From: Chlorocebus sabaeus
Taxonomy: Eukaryota > Chordata > Mammalia > Primates > Cercopithecidae
Length of the DNA stretch: 64,000 bases
NCBI RefSeq assembly: GCF_047675955.1
Contig: NC_132928.1
Coordinates: 45,316,889-45,380,888 of the forward strand
Direction of reading: 5' to 3'
This document shows, one piece after another, positions 1 through 11,419 of this stretch (position 1 is the first letter of the stretch; each line of letters starts with the position of its first letter). The position numbers and the translations under genes were made by a program. Under the pieces are notes generated by a model. The model worked only from the letters and a program-made list of their open reading frames with translations. It was not told where the DNA came from and ran no database searches.

Positions 1-39
1 CAAGCCATTATCTATCTCTCATGGCTCTGCAGCAATAGC

Positions 40-655
40 CACTACTGTAATAATGTAAGCAGGGAGAGTGATCTTTCTAAAGCTTAAATCAAATTATCCC
101 ACTCCCTGGCTCAAAACCCACCAAAAGTTTCCCAGTATCCATAGAATAAAATCCAAAAACTTTCAACAAACTCCTGCAAGGTCTTGCCTCCCTCTCTGAC
201 CTGAATTCCCTCCATTCTCCTTGCTCACGACCGCCCAGGAATGAAAGTCTTAGCTCTGTTCCTTAGACATGGCCAGTTCGTTTCTAGGAGTATCTTATGT
301 GGGTTGCTCATCTCAACTCCTCCTCGGAACCCTTTCATGGGTGCCTTCCATCACCCTTCTCATCATTCAATTCCTAACCCAGTGCTGCCACTCACAGGGG
401 CCCTTGAAGGCCCCAGAGCCACACTCTACCCCAGCACTCTACTATGCTGTCTTCTTCTGGCATTGCTCAGTTAGCTGAAATAATCTCATCCACTTACATG
501 CATAAGCCTCCCCCAACCAAATCTAAGTTCCTAAAGGACAGAGTTTCTGCCTCTTTTGTCCAATGCTATTATCCCTAGTGTCGGAAACAGTGCCTAGCAT
601 GTACTTGGAGGCCAATACACAATTACTGACTGACTGAATGAATGAATGACTTTGA
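40..655 (+). repeat. L2 LINE, 3' end
   Basis: Degenerate but collinear match to the L2 3' region: a block like 'CCAAAAGTTTCCCAGTATCC ... AAAATCC', then 'AAGGTCTTGCC', a stretch like 'AGTGCCTAGCATGTACTTGG', and a terminal GAATGAATGAATG. It forms open frames in several phases by chance. Confidence 0.75.
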
Positions 656-819
656 GTCTCATTCCCTGCATCTTTGCATGGAAATAGCACCCACCTGATA
701 GAGTAAAGTCAGGATCAGGTAATATACATCAAGTGCTTGACACCACAGAGACCCTTGGGGAATGCTCAGTAGACGCCTGGTATTAGCCTTAGCCACATTC
801 ATACTTTTACCCCAGTGTG

Positions 820-1700
820 TATTCAAGAGTCATTGAATGCCTGCTGTATTCTGACACCATGCTAAGTGCTGGTTAAACAAAAATAAACAGGAAACCGTCA
901 TGAAAGTGCTCATGGTCTAGTGAAGGATGGGTACAGAGTCTGGAAAATAATTACAGTACACAGGGAGGAAGCCTGCTGGAGAATCAGGGGTTTTAAGATC
1001 CCTGGGAATGCAGCACTTTGTCTGCCCTTGGTGAGAAGTGGACAGCGATGGGCTCTTAGGGAAAGACTCTCAGAAGAAGTGATACTTAAAAATCTAAAGA
1101 AAGGACTGGAATTTTTCAGGCATGGGAGAGAAACAGCTCATGTAAATGTTTCCAAGGATGAAATAGGGAAGCATTGTTCCTAGGATTGAAAGAGAGGAGA
1201 GCATTGGGGTCTGAGGGGAACTAAAGGTCAAGAGACCAAAACCATTTGGTCCAGTGTGGTAGCTGCTAGCTACGTGTAGCTTCTAAGCACATGAAATATG
1301 ACTAGTGTCACATGCTGAAATAATATTTTTGATATACTGGATACAATAAAATATGTTGTTAAAACTAACTTCATTTGTTTATTTTTCTATTTTATAATGT
1401 GACAACTAAAAAAGTTTAAATTACATATGTGGCTTGCTTTACATTCCCGATGGACAGCAATGGTCTCGGAAGATAGGAAGAGACTGGTCATGAAAGGCTT
1501 TGCAGATTATACTAAGAAATTTGAATTTATTCCATAATCATTCTTTCTGTAGGTAAGGGGAACAATTGGAAGCATCTATGTGTGCAAGTAACATGTTCAG
1601 ATCTGTACTTTATAAAGACAGGCATACAGATGATACTATGAATGCATGACATGTTTTAAACCAGTCCTTTAGAAAGAGAAGATTCGGGAATAAAGACTTC
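820..1700 (-). repeat. L2 LINE, interrupted by a DNA transposon
   Basis: The plus strand reads the L2 3' end in reverse (TTGAATGCCTGCTGTATTC, 'GCTAAGTGCTGG', later 'GAAGTGATACTTAAAAATC' and 'ATGAAAGGCTTTGCAG'). Positions of about 1243-1460 are foreign and belong to the inserted element listed separately. Collinear L2 resumes after it. Confidence 0.65.
1243..1460 (-). mobile_element. Non-autonomous hAT-type fossil inside L2
   Basis: Contains 'GGTAGCTGCTAGCTACGTGT', 'AGCACATGAAATATGACTAG' and 'TTACATATGTGGCTTGC', the signature of the short hAT-Charlie-like family with termini near CAGTGCTGTCCAATAG. The same family recurs at 32.8 and 62.1 kb. The subfamily is uncertain (MER33-like). Confidence 0.6.
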
Positions 1701-2313
1701 CGCATATCCACTCCTCTCTGCCAGCCCAGCAGAGAGCCCCAGTGCCACTGTTGGCACTCTGAGCAGCAGAAAAAAAGAATTTTCCATGGCTAGGGTTTAA
1801 GAGTAGAGCAGGAAGGACTCTACTATTCTGCATACACACCCCACCCCATCCCTACAATCAGGGGAAAAGCTGCCAGACCTGCTACACCACTGAGGCCAAC
1901 AGGTGATGGCCACAGCAGATGAAAAAGTCTATCCACCTATGTCTGGGGACAGCTCAGCAAAGAGAGCAATTTGTGGTTCCTCACTCTACAAACCTGACAG
2001 GACAGTAGCACACACCTCTTGGGTCTGACTTGGATACCACTGATCTTGAATTTTGGTGTCAAAAATTATGTGACTGAGGTTTCTTAAAAAAAGAAGATTC
2101 TAGAACTCATCTCTTGTTGTCAAATACAATGATAAAAGACAGCAAAATTATATTCTATGTTCTCTTTTCCTTCAATAAAGACAGCAAAAACAAAGCAGAG
2201 GAATCTTAAGGATTTTGCAAGCCTCTCATTTAGGAATTTAGGAAATATCTAAACTCACAAAATGCCTATAAATTTTGCAAGGACATGGGGCTGTATTTTT
2301 CCTTCTTCCTCAC
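1700..2313. other. Unique AT-rich sequence
   Basis: I see no repeat or gene signal in this stretch apart from local A-rich runs. Confidence 0.5.
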
Positions 2314-4218
2314 AGAGGCACCAGATCTTTTTTCTTTTCCTTTTTATGTTTTTTTAATACTTTAAGTGCTGGGATACATGTGCAGAATGTGCAAGTTTGT
2401 TACATAGGTATACATGTGCCATGGTGGTTTGCTGCACCCATCAACCCATCATCTACATTAGGTATTCCTCCTAATGCTATCCCTCCCCTAGCCCCTACCT
2501 ACCCTGTAACAGGCCCCAGTGTGTGATGCTCCCCTCCCTATGGCCATGTGTTCTCACCGTTCAACTCCTACTTATGAGTGAGAACATGCAGTGTTTGGTT
2601 TTCTGTTCCTGTGTTAGTTTGCTGAGAATGATGGTTTCCAGCTTCATCCATGTCCCTGCAAAGGACATGAACTCATCCTTTTTTATGGTTGCATAGTATT
2701 CCATGCATATGTGCCACATTTTCTTTATCCAGTCTATCATTGATGGGCACTTAGGTTGGTTCCAAGTCTTTGCTATTGTGAATAGTGCTGCAATAAACAT
2801 ACATGTGCATGCGTCTTTAGAGTAGAATGATTTATAATCCTTTGAGTATACACCCAGTAATGGGATTGCTCAGTCAAATGGCTATTTCTGGTTCTAGATC
2901 CTTGAGGAATCGCCACACTGTCTTCCACAGTAGTTGAACTAATGTACACTCCCACCAACAGTGTAAAAGTGTTCCTATTTCTCCACATCCTCTCCAGCAT
3001 CTGTTGTTTCCTGACTTTTTAATGATCGCCATTCTAACTGGCGTGAGATGGTATCTCATTGTGGTTTTGATTTGCATTTCGCTAATGACCAGTGATGATG
3101 AGCTTTTTTTCATGTGTGTGTTTGCCACATAAATGTCTTCTTTTGAGAAGTGTCTGTTTATATCCTTTGGCCACTTTTTGATGAGGTTTTTCTTTTTCTC
3201 GTAAATTTGTTTAAGTTCCTTGTACATTCTGGATACTGGCCCTTTGTAAGATGGATTGCAAAAATTTTCTCCCATTCTGTAGACTGCCTGTTCACTACGA
3301 TGGTAGTTTCTTTTGCTGTGCTGTGCAGAAGCTCTTTAGTTTAATTAGATCCCATTTGTCAATTTTGGCTTTTGTTGCCATTGCTTTTGGTGTTTTAGTC
3401 ATGAAGTCTCTGCCCATGCCTATGTCCTGAATGGTATTGCCTAGGTTTTCTTCTAGGGTTTTTATGGTTTTAGGTCTTACGTTTAAGTCTTTAATCCATC
3501 TTGAGTTAATTTGTGTATAAGGCATAAGGAAGGGGTCCAGTTTCAGTTTTCTGCATATGGCTAGCCAGTTTTCCCAATACCATTTATTAAATAGGGAATC
3601 CTGTCCTCATTGTTTGTTTTTGTCAGGTTTGTCAAAGATCAGATGGTTGTAGATGTGTGGTGTTATTTCTGAGGCCTCTGTTCTGTTCCATTGGCCTATA
3701 GCTCTGTTTTGGTACCAGTACTATGCTGTTTTGGTTACTGTAGCCTTGCAGTATAGTTTGAAATCAGGTAGTGTGATGCCTCCAGCTTTGTTCTTTTTGC
3801 TTAGGATTGTCTTGGCTATATGGACTGTTTTTTGGTTCCATATGAAATCAATGTGCAAAAATCACAAGTATTCCTTTATACCAATAATAGACAAACAGAG
3901 AGCCAAATCATGAGTGAACACCCATTCACAATTGCTACAAAGAGAATAAAATACCTAGGAATACTACTTACAAGGGATGTGAAGGACTTCTTCAAGGAGA
4001 ACTACAAACCACTGCTCAAGGAAATAAGAGAGGACACAAACAAATGGAAAAACATTCCACACTCATGGATAGGAAGAATCAATGTCATGAAAATGGCCAT
4101 ACTACTCAAAGTAATTTATAGATTCAATGCTATCCCCATCAAGCTACCATTGACTTTCTTCACAGAATTAGAAAAAAGCTACTTTAAATTTAATATGGAA
4201 CCAGAGGCACCAGATCTT
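2314..4218 (-). mobile_element. L1 (primate L1PA-like), 5' truncated and 5' inverted by twin priming
   Basis: Bounded by a perfect 16-bp target-site duplication, AGAGGCACCAGATCTT at 2314-2329 and 4203-4218. From 2330 to about 3843 the plus strand shows the reverse complement of an L1 3' end: poly-A as T runs, 3' UTR, and the end of ORF2. From about 3842 to 4202 it shows ORF2 sequence in the opposite sense. The two parts are consecutive in the L1 map and share the 10-mer ATATGGAACC at their join (3834-3843 in reverse, 4193-4202 forward). The right end reads CTT|AAAA, a typical L1 endonuclease site. ORF2 is only a fragment with stops, so the copy is dead. Confidence 0.93.
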
Positions 4219-4221
4219 AAA

Positions 4222-4834
4222 AGAAGGAATGATGAATGGGTATAGTTACAAATATTCAAGGCTAATGAGAACCAAAGATGAAAAATCTGTAGAAGAATCC
4301 GGTATTTGGGGGCCAGATGCTGGTGTGTGCTTGAATTAACAGGTCCCGACCTCATATAAATTACAGAGCTATCTTACCAGATAAGAAAAATTAAGCCCCA
4401 AAAGCACTCACAAATTCTATAAATTCAAATTTCACCAATTATATTTTAAAAGTCTGTTTTTCAAAATGTAAGTAGCTACTAAAGATACAAATTATGTATC
4501 TTTTTATGGACATTTTAAGGATTTTCATAGAATGGTTGTCATTTTATTAATAGTTGGTGGAAAAGAAACATTAATACAAAGCCTTACAAATCGTAAACTG
4601 TGCTGTTTGAAATCACAATCCTCATCTGAGGAGGGACTCAGAGCAGAGGAAAGTCACTGGTACATGAAACATTTAATGGCTGAAAAGTTTCTGACCATCT
4701 GATAGACACTTTTGTGCAGTATTATTACCTCTACTGATATATTCTCAATATCACAGATCACAGACAGAGGCTACCTAGAGTTGCTAGGTTTAGCTTAAAA
4801 AAATACGCTTCCCAGTTAAATGTGAATTTCAGAT
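4222..4834. other. Unique AT-rich sequence
   Basis: No repeat or gene signal that I recognise between the L1 and the next Alu. Confidence 0.5.
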
Positions 4835-4843
4835 AAACAATGG

Positions 4844-4865
4844 TTTTTTTTTGTTTGTGTGTTTG

Positions 4866-4897
<32 letters not shown>

Positions 4898-5206
4898 TTG
4901 AGATGGAGTCTCTCTCTGTCGCCCAGGCTGGAGTGCAGTGGGGTGCACTCCAAGCATCCCAAGGTGCAAGGGGGCTCACTGCAAGCTCCACCTCCCGGAT
5001 TCACGCCATTCTCCTGTCTCAGCCTCCCGAGTAGCTGGGACTACAGGCACCCGCCACCTCGCCTGGCTAATTTTGTTTTTGTATTTTTAGTAGAGACAGG
5101 GTTTCATTGTGTTAGCCAGGATGGTCTCGATCTTCTGACCTCGTGATCCGCCTACCTCAGCCTCCCAAAGTGTTGGGATTACAGGCGTGAGCCACCGTGC
5201 CCAGCC
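4844..5206 (-). mobile_element. Alu with a fold-back insertion
   Basis: A reverse-complement Alu with an irregular T/G tail (4844-4898), starting GAGATGGAGTCTC and ending GTGCCCAGCC. It is flanked by the duplication AAACAATGG (4835-4843 and 5207-5215). After GTGCAGTGG about 30 bases (4942-4971) replace the nine expected there; see findings. Confidence 0.93.
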
Positions 5207-5215
5207 AAACAATGG

Positions 5216-5860
5216 ATTATTTTTAGTGTAAGTGTGTTCCAAAGTATATCACATGGGATATACTTATCCTAAAAGTTATTTGTTAAATATATTATAAGTA
5301 AAATACTATTTGTATTTTTAGTATATTGTATATTACCTGGCAAACCAAACACTGTCTTGTGGTTATGCTATTAAGCTGCTGGAACATTTCAACTGAATCT
5401 TAGAACAACAGATTCCTCTAAGTACCTTGAGTTGCCCTCACACCAAAATCCAGTAATTCTTTTATGCCAGATGGTGCCAAATGTGACTAAGCAGACACCT
5501 CAACACAACATCCACAGTGTCCATGGAAACACGTTCAAAAACTGTCTGCCTGCTTTCCAAAATTAATTTAGAATCATACAATCACAGAATTTTAGAATTA
5601 GAGACTTGCATAGATTCTTTTTTTTTTAAGAAAAAAATTATGTCATTTGCAAACGACATAATTTACAAATGATGCAAAGACCTTTCCTACAACCAGTTAC
5701 CCAGGTGGGGGTAAGGAGGATGTCATGAACTCCATGCTGAAATAGAAGATACCCAAGAAGACACCAGGGCCTCTCCATCCCCCGAATCTATTTATTCTTT
5801 CAATGCTAACGTCGTGCTGAGGGCCATCTCTACAAGTGGTGCTATAAATAGAAAAGAGAT
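5216..5860. other. Unique sequence with a short hairpin
   Basis: AT-rich and mostly unique. At 5635-5664 it holds the inverted repeat AAATTATGTC / GACATAATTT with a 10-base loop. Confidence 0.5.
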
Positions 5861-5869
5861 GGACTATGC

Positions 5870-5995
5870 CCTCCTCTAGGACCAAATCGCTGTTGAATTC
5901 ATCTGGGTAATCAAAGTGTGTAGCACTCAGTGGGCACTTAATGGATGTTTGGTGAATAAATGAGTGACTGAGTGTGTTGTCTGGAGTCAATGAGA
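5870..5995 (+). repeat. L2/MIR-type 3' end
   Basis: 'GTAGCACTCAGTGGGCACTT' and 'GGTGAATAAATGAGTGACTG' match the common L2 terminus. Confidence 0.5.
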
Positions 5996-5999
5996 CAAA

Positions 6000-6885
6000 A
6001 TGTGTGTTGGACTGGGTTGGGGGGTGGGGCAGGGGTAGGATCAGATGGGGAAAACTGTACAAGGAAGGTAAGCTGGGGAGCAGGGTGACCACAGCCCCTG
6101 CCCTGAGTCCATTTTCCTGACCAGATCCTTTTGTTTGGCACATCCTTAATAACAATGCAGAGATGTCATCACTCCCTGCATTTGGGTCCTCAGAAAAGCA
6201 ATGAGATCTCAGCCCAGGTTCACATCAGACCCAGCTTCTTTCCCTGTCTGGGCCCATTTTATCCACCAGGGGCACAAGCACAGGCCAGTGTGCCACAGAC
6301 TTTTCACAGACCTATGGAAACATCCTACACCCAAGGAAAACATAATTAGCTCTAAGATACAAAAGTAAATCAGAACTATGAAAATTTACAAATGTTTGCT
6401 TAAATGTCTACAAAGTATTACTTTAAGGTCAATAATCAACTGCAACTTGATGTTTGTATCATTAAGTATAAGTCATATTTAATGTAGGATGTGGGTATAT
6501 TTTGTTAGTTTTGATACAACACGAAGTGTGACCAGTCCTCTTCATGTTCTTTCTCTCTCCCATCTGAAGCTGCTCTAATCACAATGCAAATTACCTGGTA
6601 GACCACTTCTTGCAACATTTAGAAAAAGAATTATTTCTTCTGGTCCCTCCCTGCCTCCTATCCTCTTCCTCTTCTCAGCTGTTCATCGAAGTAATGCCCT
6701 GATGCTAAAAGTTTTTTCCATGCAGCGCATTTGTTTACCTGCAAAGTTTCATACTGTCCCTTACACAATGATATACCATGTGGGAGAGCTTAAGAATTCA
6801 GTGTAGATCTTCTGGAAAATGTTCCAATAGTTGACAAATGGGAAAAGGCACAAATGTTTAAAATGGCTCACTTTCAAAGATTAAG
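6000..6885. other. Unique sequence
   Basis: G-rich at 6010-6110, otherwise unremarkable. The 152-codon minus frame here has no domain. Confidence 0.45.
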
Positions 6886-6889
6886 CACC

Positions 6890-7070
6890 ATACATAACTG
6901 TGTTCAGGACGGTACTGATACCTCACAACACCCACTGAAGTAGGGTCTATTATCATCCTCATTTAATAGACAAGGAAACAAGACTCAGAGGGCTTAAGTA
7001 TCTTGCCCAAGGTCATACAGCTGAACTAGTATTTAAAATTGAGCAACCTGATCTTATTTTAGATAAGTCA
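6890..7070 (-). repeat. MIR SINE
   Basis: Plus strand reads 'CTATTATCATCCTCATTTAA' and 'CTTGCCCAAGGTCATACAGC', the MIR core in reverse. Confidence 0.85.
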
Positions 7071-7394
7071 TTGAGTGTTCCAGCCCTGGAGTCCAGTGGA
7101 CATAAGGCCCTTACCTAAGTCATAAGGTCCTTACAGTAGTTCAGACCTGTAAGAATGTCAGGATGGCCATGCCCAAAATGAGCTAAGACTACAGGAAAGT
7201 GGATGGAGGGTGGGAGGAGAAGAAAGATAACCAAACAGATTTTTCCAAGCAAGGGTGATGGCAAAGATGGAAAAGATAAGATGTAAATGCCTGAAATTGA
7301 AGGCAGAGTTACTTCAACCTACATTTTGCAGCGGGAGGGTCACTAGATCAGGAAGTGGAGCTTCCTATTGCCCAGAGCTGAAGGGAGACATCAA

Positions 7395-7510
7395 TTTCAT
7401 TCATATCAACAGCATCATTTGACAGATGGGTGCTCAAAGCCAAGAAAGTTTCAATAACCTGCCCAAGATCACCCAGCTGAAGAGAACTCCAGGGACCCAG
7501 ACTCCACTGT
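7395..7510 (-). repeat. MIR SINE fragment
   Basis: 'TTTGACAGATGGGTGCTCAA' and 'CCTGCCCAAGATCACCCAGC' are reverse MIR core. Confidence 0.75.
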
Positions 7511-8079
7511 AGTGCTCACTTCTTTCCTACCTCTAACTGTCTCACTGGTCCTGAAAGTGAGAAGGGAAAGGCAAAAAACACTGGGGGCGGGGGGAAGCAA
7601 TCCAGGACAGTTCCTGAACTCCAAGCCTCTCTGAGAAATCTTTAGGGCTCCACAGAGTAAGAGAAGCTCATACAAACAGAGACATGTCAGATTTCTTTTA
7701 TTTTTTTTTTTTAATATGGGAGTAGATTCAGGAAACTAAACCAGTAAAGAGAGATCTCTGTCGAAGCTAAAAAGCAGCTTTAGCAAATTTTTGTAAGCAC
7801 TAGGCACTAACAAGGATTTGTTAAGAATATCATCTCAAGTTAACTTTTATATCCTGGTTTCGACAGAGTTCTTGGTGAGCAGGAAGTCTGGTCAACTTAG
7901 GGTGTCAAGATTTTGGCAGTGTTGTGCTGGTCTAATACTTGGTGAATAAAATGGTAAAATAAGAGCTGGATTCAGTTCAAACATAACATTCTTACCTTCA
8001 CCAGCCCTGGGCAGACCCAGAAACTTGGTCCTCTCCATTGACTGTGCTAGCAAAGGTGACATCTTCCTGTAGTTCCCTT

Positions 8080-8140
8080 ACCTGTCTGAATCTCCTAAGT
8101 ACCCAGCCCCTGCACACAGGAGGGTCTCAATAAATGTAGG
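8080..8140 (+). repeat. L2 3' terminus fragment
   Basis: 'AGTACCCAGCCCCTGCACAC' followed by 'CTCAATAAATGTAGG'. Confidence 0.55.
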
Positions 8141-8164
8141 TTAAAGAAATTAATTCAGACTTTA

Positions 8165-8705
8165 TATTTATTCAGCCATCATCAGATGAGCACCTACAGT
8201 GTGTCAGGCATTGTGCTATCGCACCCAGTATGCCTTGGTTAGACAGACAAGGTACCGGGGAACCTGGAAACTATTGGGAGGGACAGGCATTAGGAATAAT
8301 TATACAAATAATTATCAGTGTTCAGAAGGGAAAGTACCTGATGCTAAGAGAGGGGCATTAGGAAAGATTTCTCTGAGGAAATGACATTTAAGCCAAGAAT
8401 CAAGATAGGAGTTGGCAAATTAAAAGATAGGAGGAAGACCATTTCAAGAAGAAAGAGCCCAAGTGAAATCCCATAGGCAGGGAGATGAAGGCATTCAGAG
8501 AACTGAAAGACAACCTGTGGGGTTGAAATAGGGCGGAGCGCAGCCCAGAGAGAGGTGGGTGGGTCTCGCTCGGGGTTCCTGCTCTGACACCAATGAGGTG
8601 TGTTACTGAAGGGTTTGAAGCAGGGGAGGGATGTAATCAGAGGGGCTTTTTAAAATATCGCTCTGATGGTGCGTGCAGAACATATTAGAGGGAGAAAGTA
8701 GAAGA
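8165..8705 (-). repeat. L2 LINE, long 3' fragment
   Basis: Plus strand: 'GAGCACCTACAGTGTGTCAG', 'TCTGAGGAAATGACATTTAA', 'GAAGGGTTTGAAGCAGGGGA'. All three follow the L2 3' order in reverse. Confidence 0.75.
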
Positions 8706-9039
8706 CCACCAGTTAGGAGACTCCTCAGTAATCCTGGACAGACAAATTGATCATGCATTGTTCTGAGGACTCACCATTACATAACAACAACGCCAGAGAT
8801 AATTTATGATTGGGTAATAATTTGGAGGAAGAGCTTAACACAGGGTCATATTTCTCCACGGCTCCGCCCTTGGCCCTGCCCTTTCCAACATCTTTATCTT
8901 GATCGGGATAATGCCAGAAGGGAAACTGGCAGAGCTGCTGGGTGCATAAATCTGGGTGGGATGGCCAATATCAAAGACCCAATTGAATCGCTATTTGACT
9001 CTCTTTATAGCCTCCCTGAAGGGGAAGATTCATAAAGAC

Positions 9040-9330
9040 AAAAACTATATGGTCTCCGTTCTCAAGGAACTCTCTTGCTAGTGGGGGAAGTGTGGACATA
9101 ACAAATATTAATTCAAGGTGGACTGAGATAAGGGCTACACCAGTGCTGTAAACAAAGCCGTGTGAATGTGTCCTGGTAAGAAAAATTAATTCTGCCACTC
9201 AAGTAAGGAAAGGTTTTTCAAAATTGGCCTCTGACCTTGCCCTTTCAAGCTAAGTAACATTTTGAGAGGTGACAGAGGGGAAGAAAGGGGGGCATTCCTG
9301 GCAGCAGGAAAAACCTGAATAAGGCAACAA
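9040..9330 (-). repeat. L2 LINE fragment
   Basis: 'CTTGCTAGTGGGGGAAGTGT' and 'GGCATTCCTGGCAGCAGGAA' fit reverse L2. Confidence 0.6.
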
Positions 9331-9403
9331 CAGAGGGAGGCAAGACTGCTGGAGACCATGGGTAACGCAGGCTACACTCCATATTTTAAGACACCAGGAT
9401 CAG

Positions 9404-9694
9404 GGCCAGGCGTGGTGGCTCATGCCTGTAATCCCAACATTTTGGGAGGCCAGGATGGGAAAATTGCTTGAGCCTAGGAGTTTGGAATCAGCCTGGATAT
9501 CATAGGGAGACCTCGTCGCTACAAAAAATTTAAAAATTAGGCATGGTGATGCATGCCTGTAGTCTCACCTACTCTGGAGGCTGAGGCAGAAGGATTGCTT
9601 AAGCCTAGGAGGTAGAGGCTGCAGGGCCAAGATCACACCACTGCACTCCATCCTGGGTGACAGAACGAGACCTTGTCTTAAGGAAGAAAAAAAA
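9404..9694 (+). mobile_element. Alu, old (AluJ-like)
   Basis: Starts GGCCAGGCGTGGTGGC and ends in an A/G-mixed tail. Flanked by ACCAGGAT at 9393-9400 and 9699-9706. 'CTTGAGCCTAGGAGTTTGG' is an old-Alu reading. Confidence 0.92.
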
Positions 9695-9744
9695 GATAAC
9701 CAGGATTATCATCAATTTGCTGGTCTGCAAAGTCCTTCTACATA

Positions 9745-9900
9745 CACCATCTCAGTTAATCTCATACCCACACTGAGGTCAGGATGGCTAATCTTGATTG
9801 ACATCTAAGAACATTACATCGCCCAGTCACATAGGTTAGAGCCAGAAGTCACACCCAAACATTCAGGCCCCATTCATGAGCCTTATACCACTCTTAATTA
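9745..9900 (-). repeat. MIR SINE
   Basis: 'CATCTCAGTTAATCTCATAC' to 'AGAGCCAGAAGTCACACCC' is a degraded reverse MIR. Confidence 0.6.
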
Positions 9901-10139
9901 GATGGGGCAAAGCCAATGGTGTGACATTTAACAGAAATTAAATTAAAGACCTCCACTTAAGTTTTTTAAGATGTTCATAAATGCAGGATGGAGAACATCT
10001 GACTCTGCCCCATTCAAGGAATACAGGGCTAGGTGTTCTAATAACCAGAAACTCAACACGTGCTCACAACTACTATGCTTCTGCTAACGTATCTTCACTG
10101 CAGTTGGCGATTATGGTAAATAATGGCCCTTCTGTGGAA

Positions 10140-10375
10140 GGAAGTCAGTGCACTGACTTTGAAGTTGAGCCCTGCATTTGATTTCCAGTACTTCCACTTA
10201 CTGGCTCTGTGCCCGTGAACTGGAAATTACTTCACTCCTCTGAGGCTCAGTTTCCCTATCTTAGTATTAGCATACTAAGCCCACCCAATAAGGGCTGTTG
10301 CAAGGCTGAATGAGAAAATGCAGATAACGAAGCTTATAGAGCCTGGCACATTATGTTAGTGTTGGCCTTTATTAA
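10140..10375 (+). repeat. MIR SINE
   Basis: 'CACTTACTGGCTCTGTGCCC', 'CTCTGAGGCTCAGTTTCCCT' and 'GCCTGGCACATTATG' in MIR order. Confidence 0.85.
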
Positions 10376-10504
10376 CCCTTCTCACAGTTCTCTAGCAAGG
10401 TTAGAACACATCTGAGACAACACACTTCATTTCTGGTTCCACATTTTTTAGAGATATTGAAAATTTACAGAACGTTTGGGAAGGGTTATCAGGATAGACA
10501 GTTT

Positions 10505-10650
10505 GAAAAAGCACTAGTCTTGCAAGTCTGGACAATGGAAAGCCTGAATTCTTGTCCTAGTTTTGCCACTAACTAGCTCTGTGATCTTAGGCAAGTCACA
10601 ACTTATTTGTGACTCAGCTCCTATCTGTAAAGTGATGAGGGCTGAGATAT
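10505..10650 (+). repeat. MIR SINE
   Basis: 'TTTTGCCACTAACTAGCTCT' and 'GATCTTAGGCAAGTCAC' are the MIR core. Confidence 0.8.
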
Positions 10651-10954
10651 GAATTGTAAATGACTTCTAAAGTCTCACTCGGCTCCAAAAGTTCCTTAAG
10701 TTTTATGAAATCAGCCTTAGGAAGCCCTTTTAAGGGAACTGGATTTTCCACAGAAAAGACAAGGAAGCTCCACGATATGGTTTGTAAAAATGATAAAAGC
10801 AATCACAAAGAAAGAGAATGTTTAGTGTGTTACAAGAGAAAACTAGAAAAGCAGGACCAGTAGAAGAGAGGCTTAAAAGAAAGGAGATTTCACTCAATCC
10901 AAGGAAAAAAAGAACTTTCTAACCATAGTAATTATTCAATAATGGACACCAAGT

Positions 10955-11050
10955 ACGAGCACTAGACTGTAAGATCCTCAAGGGCAGGACTATTGTACTC
11001 AACTTTACACTTCCGGCACCTACCCCAGTAACAGACATTAAGGAAACCGT
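10955..11050 (+). repeat. L2 3' fragment
   Basis: 'CTAGACTGTAAGATCCTCAA' then 'GGGCAGGACTATTGTACTCA', as in the L2 3' end. The GGAT array directly follows where the terminal GAATG-type repeats would be. Confidence 0.65.
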
Positions 11051-11057
11051 TAAATGG

Positions 11058-11225
11058 CGGATGGATGGATGGATGGATGGATGGATAGATGGATGAATGG
11101 ATGGATGGATGACAGGTGGATGGATGAGAGGAGGGATGGATGGGTAGATGGGTGGGTGGACGGATGGGTAGATGGATGGATGGAAGAAGAGATGGATGGA
11201 GGGATGAATGGATGGTTGGCTGGAG
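11058..11225 (+). repeat. (GGAT)n minisatellite, imperfect
   Basis: About 165 bp of ATGG-type units with interruptions (AGG, TAG and GTG variants). It opens a 75-codon repetitive frame on plus and a His/Pro/Ser-rich frame on minus. Neither is a gene. It probably grew from the short tandem end of the adjacent L2. Confidence 0.95.
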
Positions 11226-11419
11226 AGGAGGGAAAAACTGAAACAGGGAGAAAGGAAGAAAGGAAAGAAGGAGCTGCCTAAGGAAGAAGTGAACTTCCCC
11301 TTCCTGGTGTGTTCAGGCATCAGCTGGATAACCATCTGTAAGGGGTGCTGCAGAATGGATTTCTATTCTGTGTAGGAGGTTTCACTAAAGGTCTATGTGA
11401 TATTTATTTCCTCATTTCT

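Noticed and set aside
2561..4245. Open frames matching reverse transcriptase-like peptide fragments
   Set aside because: They are pieces of the dead L1 ORF2 in the twin-primed insertion, not a host gene.
5697..6155. 152-codon minus frame
   Set aside because: No domain, no splice context, non-repetitive but featureless; the length is within chance for this much sequence.
11054..11335. Trp/Met/Asp-rich and His/Pro/Ser-rich peptides
   Set aside because: Translations of the GGAT array in two frames; no gene.
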